NCBI GenBank assembly: GCA_964371555.1
Contig: CAYJMQ010000040.1
Location: 1 to 18,778 of the forward strand
DNA: 18,778 bases
Reading direction: 5' to 3'
Source of the DNA: CAYJMQ01 sp964371555
GTDB lineage: Bacteria; Bdellovibrionota; JACOXK01; 2-02-FULL-40-11
Position numbers and translations under genes: made by a program. Position 1 is the stretch's first letter; each line of letters begins with the position of its first letter. Under the pieces are notes generated by a model. The model searched no databases, was not told the DNA's origin, and saw only the letters and a list, made by a program, of their open reading frames with translations. This document shows, piece after piece, positions 7,907-13,120 of the stretch.

Positions 7907-8971
7907 TCAGGACGACCTTCGTTTTTTTTTCTTTGCTTCTTCCAAAATCTCCTGAGCCATGCGGTCGGCAATGACAAATGGGGGTTCCTGCTCTTTCTTG
8001 GAACGCTGAATAATCTGAACCATTGTCTGATAAATCTCTGCAACATGTTCAAAGGCGCGATCGCGATTATAGCCGGGGAGTTCTTCTGCGATATTAATCA
8101 GCCCCCCCGCATTGATCACATAATCGGGGGCATAGAAAATTCCCCGCTTTGCGAGATCGTAGCCATCTTTTGCATTTGCCAACTGATTGTTTGCGGCGCC
8201 TGCAACAATCCGGCACTGAAGCCGGGGGATTGTGTCGGAATTCAGCACAGCCCCCATGGCACACGGAACAAAAAAATCACATTTTACATCATAGATTTTT
8301 TGAGGATCCACAACTTCGACATTAAATTTTTTTAGGGTCTCCCCGATTGCCTCGCGATCCACATCACAAACCGTAAGTTCAGCCCCTTCATTATATAGCT
8401 CTTCCACAATGCCGTGCCCTACCGATCCCAATCCCTGAACAGCAAATTTCAGTTCTGCCAAAGAATTTCTGCCAAGAAATTCTTTGGAAATTGCCCGTAT
8501 TGCCTGAACAACTCCATGCGCAGTCGCCGGAGATGGATCCCCACTTGAATTCTTGAGTCCTTCAACACCTAAAATATGGTTCGTTTTCCGGGCAATAACC
8601 CGAAGATCCCCCGCATTGATCCCAACATCCTTGGCACAGATATATCGCCCATTGAGGGATTCGACATATTCACCAAAGCGCAGCAGCAATGCCTCTGTCT
8701 TTATTTTTTCAGGATCACCAATAATAACACTTTTTCCACCGCCAAAGGGGAGATGGCTAATGGCAGCCTTGTAAGTCATTCCAAACGAAAGTCGAAGGAC
8801 ATCGTTTAGTGCCTCTTCTTCCCTCTGATAGGGGTACATACGCGCCCCCCCTGTTCCAGGCCCCAGTGTCGTATCATGAATGGCAATAATGGCGTTAAGC
8901 CCCACTTTTTCATCACGGCAATAAACAATTTCTTCAAATTCATTTTTATTTAATGTTTGAATGGTGTACAT
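7907..8971 (-). CDS. Leu/Phe/Val-type NAD-dependent amino acid dehydrogenase
   Basis: A member of the Glu/Leu/Phe/Val dehydrogenase family that reversibly deaminates an L-amino acid to its 2-oxo acid with NAD. The 354 residues align almost without gaps to leucine dehydrogenase numbering: GPGTGGARM near 37, GMTYK with Lys68, FGGGKSVI with catalytic Lys80, AKDVG with Asp115, SGDPSPATAHGV near 143, the Rossmann motif GLGSVG at 180-185, and INAGGLINIAEE near 286. At pocket positions discussed for LeuDH versus PheDH it has Ala113 (LeuDH-like) and Leu291 (PheDH-like), so specificity is ambiguous. Its place before hmgA favours an aromatic or mixed role. ATG 8971 has no Shine-Dalgarno. The gene ends in a nine-A run and a lysine/arginine-rich tail just before hmgA. 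Branched-chain deamination remains equally possible. Confidence 0.92.
   Translation of the reverse strand: MYTIQTLNKNEFEEIVYCRDEKVGLNAIIAIHDTTLGPGTGGARMYPYQREEEALNDVLRLSFGMTYKAAISHLPFGGGKSVIIGDPEKIKTEALLLRFGEYVESLNGRYICAKDVGINAGDLRVIARKTNHILGVEGLKNSSGDPSPATAHGVVQAIRAISKEFLGRNSLAELKFAVQGLGSVGHGIVEELYNEGAELTVCDVDREAIGETLKKFNVEVVDPQKIYDVKCDFFVPCAMGAVLNSDTIPRLQCRIVAGAANNQLANAKDGYDLAKRGIFYAPDYVINAGGLINIAEELPGYNRDRAFEHVAEIYQTMVQIIQRSKKEQEPPFVIADRMAQEILEEAKKKKRRSS
8458..8487. repeat. Perfect 13-bp inverted repeat (hairpin) inside the dehydrogenase gene
   Basis: ccaaagaatttct at 8458-8470 and agaaattctttgg at 8475-8487 are perfect reverse complements with a 4-base loop, gcca. It lies in codons for about residues 162-171, the stretch joining the catalytic and NAD-binding domains. 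The encoded KEFLGRNSLAE aligns with family members without an insertion, so it is not an inserted element by eye. Confidence 0.85.
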
Positions 8972-8983
8972 AAAGAAGGTTTT

Positions 8984-8992
8984 ATTCTAACA
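8984..8992 (-). promoter_or_regulatory. Possible extended -10 element before the dehydrogenase gene
   Basis: On the minus strand TGTTAGAAT resembles an extended -10 (TGnTAtAAT with one mismatch) in the AT-rich 53-base gap after the barrel gene. No convincing -35 is present. The implied start of transcription would be only about 6 bases before ATG 8971. It would give the enzyme genes an internal promoter in addition to read-through from the barrel gene. Confidence 0.3.
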
Positions 8993-9024
8993 ATTGAAAT
9001 TTTAAAAATCCATAAAAATTAGAT

Positions 9025-10440
9025 TTAAAAGAGAAGCGTTGCAGAGAAGTTGGCGGTATGGCAGAGATCCAATGTCCTTGGTTCGTTCGTCGGAGATCCT
9101 TCATACAATTTCCCAGGTTTGAAGAGCCCCCCTGAAACAGAAAAAGAAAGATTTTCAAGAAACCGATACCAGAGCGATAAATCGACTTCTCCGCCATACT
9201 CTTTCTTGCCGCCTGTGGAAAGCGAGAGGGGCGCGTGGGCATACGCAAAATTAAGGTTTGTGCTGAGAGCATCACTGAAATTATAATTTACTCCAAGGTT
9301 CGCGTAATAAGCGGCGAAGATAGCATTGGCATCCGGTTCAGAAGATGCCGAGATCCCCGTCTCCGCCGGGATCGCCCCAATCCCCTGATTAAACATGATC
9401 AGCGCAATGTCATAATTCCGGTTGAAAGCAAAGGTTGTCAATTTCTCCGTCTTCCCCCGGTCTGGCGCCGAGGCAAACCCCAATTTCAGATAACTCTCGA
9501 GGGCAGACGTCCATTTATAAGACAATTCTCCCGCAACGCCAACTTGTCTTGCCTTATTCCCCGAAACAGTCCCTGAATAGCCGTGGGACGCAACTGCTTC
9601 AATTCCTGCCTTCCACGACTGGAATTTTTTAATAAAAAAAGCATCGATGTAACTCAGGGCCAGATAAATCTCCGAACTTTTTAAAAACGTATAGAGAATC
9701 CCGGTATCGACATCCTTTTCAGGATCATTCCAAAAAAGATATCCTTCAAACTGGGTTACATCATCGCCATTAGAATCGATATTATTTTCAAGAATCTTTG
9801 AGTAAATCGCGCCGAGTTTTGCGTTTCCAAGTCCAAGTTCGTAGAGAATCGAATCGGTTCGATCCGCAAATTTGTCGTGTGCATTCTCACCTGAATTGAA
9901 GTGAATTCCAAGTCCCCAATGTCTGGGAATCCGGCCAATTCTTAAAATCCCCCAATCACCGAGATATTCGAGATAAGCATCCTTCACCAGTAAATTATGG
10001 ATACTCCCCCCGGTTGTTCTTGTCAGGGCGGAATGACCAAAGCCTGACGCCCCCCCAAACAGCGTGCGCGGAATGAGAGTAGAAACCTGCGGGCCATAAT
10101 TATTTGTATCGGGAGCCTGCTGTCCCTGAAGTGCCCCTCCTTCGTTTGCGACAGTTGTAAATGGATTTGTAAAGGTATCAAACGTAGCATGAATCGCCAG
10201 GCGGTCTGTAATGCCGAGCGATGGTTTCATTCTTAATTTTAAGGTGGAGAATGTCCGGACATTCCCCCTGAAATCTGCCGGTGAGTCGCGATCCAGATCG
10301 AGTGTATTAAAGCTTCTTATTTCAGAAAGAAAATAGTTGCGATCCCGCCAATAAAAAGAAAAGTCAGAAAAAAGGTTGTGAGAAAGGAGGAGTAAAATAC
10401 CACTCGCAAGCAATAGCCGACTTCTAATTATTTTCAACAC
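9025..10440 (-). CDS. Outer-membrane beta-barrel protein (porin-like)
   Basis: An exported protein of about 471 residues that looks like an outer-membrane barrel. It begins with a signal peptide (LKIIRSRLLLASGILLLLS), then DFSFYWRDRNYFL, followed by repeated alternating polar/hydrophobic strands with aromatic girdle residues, and ends in SATLLF with the terminal Phe typical of BAM-inserted barrels. The stretch GRIPRHWGLGIHFNSGENAH followed by FADRTDSILYEL recalls a barrel family common in myxobacteria and relatives; I recall this only loosely. I chose GTG 10440 because AGGAGG lies 5 bases upstream; TTG 10437 (spacing 8) is equally possible. The frame further up to 10476 would place the ribosome site inside the gene. 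It heads the minus-strand train, 53 bases before the dehydrogenase, so it may admit the compounds those enzymes consume. Its cargo is unknown. Confidence 0.82.
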   Translation of the reverse strand: MLKIIRSRLLLASGILLLLSHNLFSDFSFYWRDRNYFLSEIRSFNTLDLDRDSPADFRGNVRTFSTLKLRMKPSLGITDRLAIHATFDTFTNPFTTVANEGGALQGQQAPDTNNYGPQVSTLIPRTLFGGASGFGHSALTRTTGGSIHNLLVKDAYLEYLGDWGILRIGRIPRHWGLGIHFNSGENAHDKFADRTDSILYELGLGNAKLGAIYSKILENNIDSNGDDVTQFEGYLFWNDPEKDVDTGILYTFLKSSEIYLALSYIDAFFIKKFQSWKAGIEAVASHGYSGTVSGNKARQVGVAGELSYKWTSALESYLKLGFASAPDRGKTEKLTTFAFNRNYDIALIMFNQGIGAIPAETGISASSEPDANAIFAAYYANLGVNYNFSDALSTNLNFAYAHAPLSLSTGGKKEYGGEVDLSLWYRFLENLSFSVSGGLFKPGKLYEGSPTNEPRTLDLCHTANFSATLLF

Positions 10441-10477
10441 GAGCGCCTCCTGATACGAACGTACCAGCGGTAACATA

Positions 10478-10508
10478 AATTAAAAACAGCGTCAAGAAAT
10501 GTGCTGTT
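10478..10508 (-). terminator. Probable intrinsic terminator after groEL
   Basis: On the minus strand AACAGC and GCTGTT form a 6-bp stem around a 12-base loop, followed by TTTTAATTT. The upstream arm overlaps the groEL stop codon. The stem is short and the loop long, so termination may be partial, allowing some read-through into the barrel gene. Confidence 0.45.
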
Positions 10509-12180
10509 AAAACTCATCCCCCATATCTGGCATGCCGCCAGGCCCCGGCATTGATGGATGATTAGAACCCCCAGCGGTTTTTTCTTTCGGTTTTTCTGCC
10601 CTCTGTGCAATGATCGCTTCTGTCGTAAGAAGGAGAGAGGCAACGCTCGCGGCATTTTGCAGCGCATTGCGCACGACTTTGGTAGGATCGACAATCCCTG
10701 CTTTCACAAGATCGGTATACTCTTCCTTTACCGCGTCAAAACCGTAGCTCCCTTTTCCTTCTCTGACTTTGTTGACGACAATTGCGCCCTCGACTCCAGC
10801 ATTGGCGGCAATCTGGCGAATCGGCTCTTCTAAAGCACGTTTGAGAATATTAACTCCAACCTGCTGCTCGTCATCAGCATCATCAGGCAAACGAAGTTTA
10901 TTCAATGCATCGATCGAACGAAACAGAGCCACTCCACCCCCTGCCACGATTCCTTCTTCCACAGCGGCCCGTGTGGAGTGAAGCGCATCTTCAACCCGGT
11001 CTTTTTTTTCTTTCATCTCAATTTCTGTAGCCGCGCCAACCCGAACAATTGCGACCCCGCCTGCGAGTTTCGCCAATCGCTCCTGAAGTTTCTCACGGTC
11101 ATAATCGGAGGTCGTCTCTTCAATCTCTCTTCTCAACTGCTGGACACGCGCTTCAATTGTTTTCTTTGCGCCAGCCCCGTCAATAATAGTCGTATTATCT
11201 TTATCGACCATTACTTTTTTGGCTTTCCCCAAAGCATCCAGTTTCACACTTTCAAGCCTTGTTCCAAGATCTTCTGAAATAACCCGTCCACCTGTTAAAA
11301 TCGCAATGTCTTCGAGCATCGCTTTCCTCCGGTCTCCAAAACCGGGGGCTTTCACCGCTGCTATTTTGAGTGTTCCTCTCAGTTTATTTACAACAAGGGT
11401 TGCGAGCGCTTCTCCTTCCAGATCCTCCGCGATTACAAGAAATGGCCGACCCGTTTGGGCCACTTGTTCAAGCAAGGGGAGAAAATCTTTCATTGCAGAA
11501 ATTTTCTTTTCGTAAAGCAAAATATATGGCGACTCAAGATGAACCTGCATCTTCTCCTGATCGGTCACAAAATAAGGCGAGAGATACCCACGATCAAATT
11601 GCATCCCCTCAACCACATCAAGCGTCGTTTCAGTCCCCTTGGCTTCTTCAACCGTAATAACCCCTTCTTTTCCAACTTTATCCATCGCCTCTGCGATGAT
11701 GCTGCCAATCGATTCGTCATTATTCGAAGAAACAGCCCCCACCTGGGCAATCTCTTTCTTCTCTTTAATGGGTCGACTCATGTTTTTAAGCTCTTCCACG
11801 ACGACCTGAACTGCTTTATCTATCCCCCGCTTGATTTCCATCGGGTTATGCCCGGCAGAAACAAGTTTCGAACCTTCCCGATAAATGGCTTGGGCAAGAA
11901 GGGTCGCCGTTGTCGTCCCATCTCCGGCGACATCACTCGTTTTAGAGGCGACTTCTTTGACCATCTGCGCCCCCATATTTTCAAACCGGTCTTCGATCTC
12001 TATTTCTTTTGCAACTGTTACGCCATCCTTCGTAACAACGGGCGCGCCAAACGATTTCTCAATCACGACATTTCGTCCTTTGGGACCCAGCGTGATCTTT
12101 ACCGCATTGGCAAGGACATTAACCCCCTTAAGAATTCTCCCGCGGGCCGATTCATCAAATAAAACTTCTTTTGCAGCCAT
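10507..12180 (-). CDS. groEL: Chaperonin GroEL (Hsp60)
   Basis: The large chaperonin subunit; fourteen copies form the double ring that folds proteins using ATP with the GroES lid. The 557 residues carry all standard blocks: ITLGPKGRNVV near 29, DGVTVAKEI at 52-60, the ATP site GDGTTTATLLAQ at 86-97, APGFGDRRKAML in the apical domain, RVEDALHSTRAAVEEG with the catalytic Asp, and GIVAGGGVALF. The tail reads NHPSMPGPGGMPDMGDEF, so the usual long GGM repeat is reduced to one or two units. It lies 20 bases after groES and begins at ATG 12180 behind an AGGAGG-type site. The two are co-transcribed. Expression is probably driven from the promoter before groES. Confidence 0.98.
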   Translation of the reverse strand: MAAKEVLFDESARGRILKGVNVLANAVKITLGPKGRNVVIEKSFGAPVVTKDGVTVAKEIEIEDRFENMGAQMVKEVASKTSDVAGDGTTTATLLAQAIYREGSKLVSAGHNPMEIKRGIDKAVQVVVEELKNMSRPIKEKKEIAQVGAVSSNNDESIGSIIAEAMDKVGKEGVITVEEAKGTETTLDVVEGMQFDRGYLSPYFVTDQEKMQVHLESPYILLYEKKISAMKDFLPLLEQVAQTGRPFLVIAEDLEGEALATLVVNKLRGTLKIAAVKAPGFGDRRKAMLEDIAILTGGRVISEDLGTRLESVKLDALGKAKKVMVDKDNTTIIDGAGAKKTIEARVQQLRREIEETTSDYDREKLQERLAKLAGGVAIVRVGAATEIEMKEKKDRVEDALHSTRAAVEEGIVAGGGVALFRSIDALNKLRLPDDADDEQQVGVNILKRALEEPIRQIAANAGVEGAIVVNKVREGKGSYGFDAVKEEYTDLVKAGIVDPTKVVRNALQNAASVASLLLTTEAIIAQRAEKPKEKTAGGSNHPSMPGPGGMPDMGDEF

Positions 12181-12200
12181 ATTTTTTCCTCCTTGATCGA

Positions 12201-12494
12201 TTATTTACCGACGATCCCTAAAATATCGTCTTCCTTTAAAATTAAATGTTCAAAGCCGTCAATTTTTATTTCTGTTCCCGAATATTTGCCAAATAGAATC
12301 CGATCTCCTTTTTTAACATAGAGCGGAAACACCTTTCCATTCTCGAGCAGACGTCCTGAACCAACAGCCACAACCTCCCCCTCCTGGGGTTTCTCTTTGG
12401 CTGTGTCTGGAATAATAATTCCACCTTTTGTCTTTTCTTCTTCTGCAATCCTTTTAATAAGGATGTGATCCTGCAAGGGTCTGATTGTAGTCAT
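12201..12494 (-). CDS. groES: Co-chaperonin GroES (Hsp10)
   Basis: The 97-residue lid subunit of the chaperonin; seven copies cap the GroEL ring. The N-terminal IRPLQDHILIKRI, the mobile loop EEKTKGGIIIPDTAKEKPQ that touches GroEL, the roof-forming middle GSGRLLENGKVFPL, and YSGTEIKIDGFEHLIL are all standard. ATG 12494 is preceded by AGGAGG at 12504-12509, nine bases away, an excellent ribosome site. A short leader of about 20 bases precedes it. No CIRCE inverted repeat is present ahead of the operon, so control by HrcA is not indicated. Confidence 0.98.
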   Translation of the reverse strand: MTTIRPLQDHILIKRIAEEEKTKGGIIIPDTAKEKPQEGEVVAVGSGRLLENGKVFPLYVKKGDRILFGKYSGTEIKIDGFEHLILKEDDILGIVGK

Positions 12495-12522
12495 AAGTTT
12501 ATACCTCCTGATAATGGCTGCA

Positions 12523-12550
12523 AATATACGAATCCTCTTTCAAAAGTCAA
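12523..12550 (-). promoter_or_regulatory. Sigma-70-type promoter of groES-groEL
   Basis: On the minus strand TTGACT (12545-12550) and TATATT (12523-12528) are separated by 16 bases. Transcription would start near 12515, about 20 bases before the groES start. No sigma-32 consensus and no CIRCE element are visible in the same gap. Confidence 0.7.
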
Positions 12551-12558
12551 GAGAGAGA

Positions 12559-12828
12559 TTAAAACCGGCGCCTCGTAAGTTCTTCTTCAAAGTATTTGTT
12601 ATAAAGGATGTCCCAGTCTGTGGAGCCTTCAATGACTTTGGCACGTTGGGAATAAATCCGTTGTCGCACTATCTGATCAACCTCTTCTGAAGTGGAGAAA
12701 TATTTATGTAAAACCCGTTTGATTTCCCGTAATGCCGCCCCATCATCCGGGAAGTCGACGAGGTCATCCTTCCAGATGCGGTCCTGAAGCAGGTGAGATA
12801 CATGAGAAAGCCGGTCTTCTGAAAACAT
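12559..12828 (-). CDS. DUF507 family protein (second of a tandem pair)
   Basis: An 89-residue soluble protein of the DUF507 family, whose function is unknown. Family traits visible: the N-terminal EDRLSHVSHLLQDRIW, the acidic DDLVDFPDD, the central REIKRVLHKYF helix, and the C-terminal block DWDILYNKYFEEELTRR. It looks wholly alpha-helical and highly charged, without membrane segments. ATG 12828 directly follows the stop of the first DUF507 gene (TAAATG), so translation is coupled. The gene ends 64 bases before groES, and the groES promoter occupies that gap. Family assignment is from recognisable motifs; no role can be given. Confidence 0.85.
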   Translation of the reverse strand: MFSEDRLSHVSHLLQDRIWKDDLVDFPDDGAALREIKRVLHKYFSTSEEVDQIVRQRIYSQRAKVIEGSTDWDILYNKYFEEELTRRRF

Positions 12829-13104
12829 TTAAAGAATAAACCCCCGATCTTTTGCCAGTTTTCGCTTGATCATGAGAAACATCTTCTGCCGATCTAACCC
12901 TTCAGATTCTTTAATATTTTCTTCCAATATCCGTTCGGCTTCCTGATGAAGTCGCCCTTCCTCTTCCAGATTTGCAAGAAACGTCTGAACAAGCGCCTGA
13001 TGAATCTTTTCTTCCGGCGCTTTCAAAACCACCAGTTTCTTCTCCTCCAATTTGCCAAGAATCATACGGCAGACCTGATGGACTTGCTCTTGTTTAATCT
13101 TCAT
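12829..13104 (-). CDS. DUF507-like protein (first of a tandem pair)
   Basis: A 91-residue charged, helical protein: MKIKQEQVHQVCRMILGKL, a KAPEEKIHQALVQTFLANL helix, then long Glu/Lys-rich helices to KRKLAKDRGFIL. It appears to be a divergent paralogue of the following DUF507 protein, sharing the N-terminal pattern of a short charged lead-in and a V/L-rich helix. The function is unknown. I start it at ATG 13104 because AGAGG lies 4 bases upstream; ATG codons at 13122 and 13134 have no such site and would overlap its likely promoter. It is divergent from the PBP1B gene, with only 16-49 bases between starts, so the two transcripts probably share control sequence. Confidence 0.78.
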   Translation of the reverse strand: MKIKQEQVHQVCRMILGKLEEKKLVVLKAPEEKIHQALVQTFLANLEEEGRLHQEAERILEENIKESEGLDRQKMFLMIKRKLAKDRGFIL

Positions 13105-13120
13105 TTTTCCTCTAAAGTGC

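Noticed and set aside
7906..8052. N-terminal extension of homogentisate dioxygenase to an ATG at 8052
   Set aside because: The extra 49 codons overlay the dehydrogenase gene and match no HmgA N-terminus; GTG 7905 with GAAGG upstream gives the normal length.
10491..10497. A barrel-gene promoter from TTGACG within the loop of the groEL terminator
   Set aside because: No -10 of fair quality at the right spacing was found, so the promoter of the barrel train remains unassigned.
11455..12162. Long open frame (235 codons) on the plus strand opposite groEL
   Set aside because: It is antisense to an unmistakable groEL, shows no family motif and has the low-complexity composition expected of a shadow frame.
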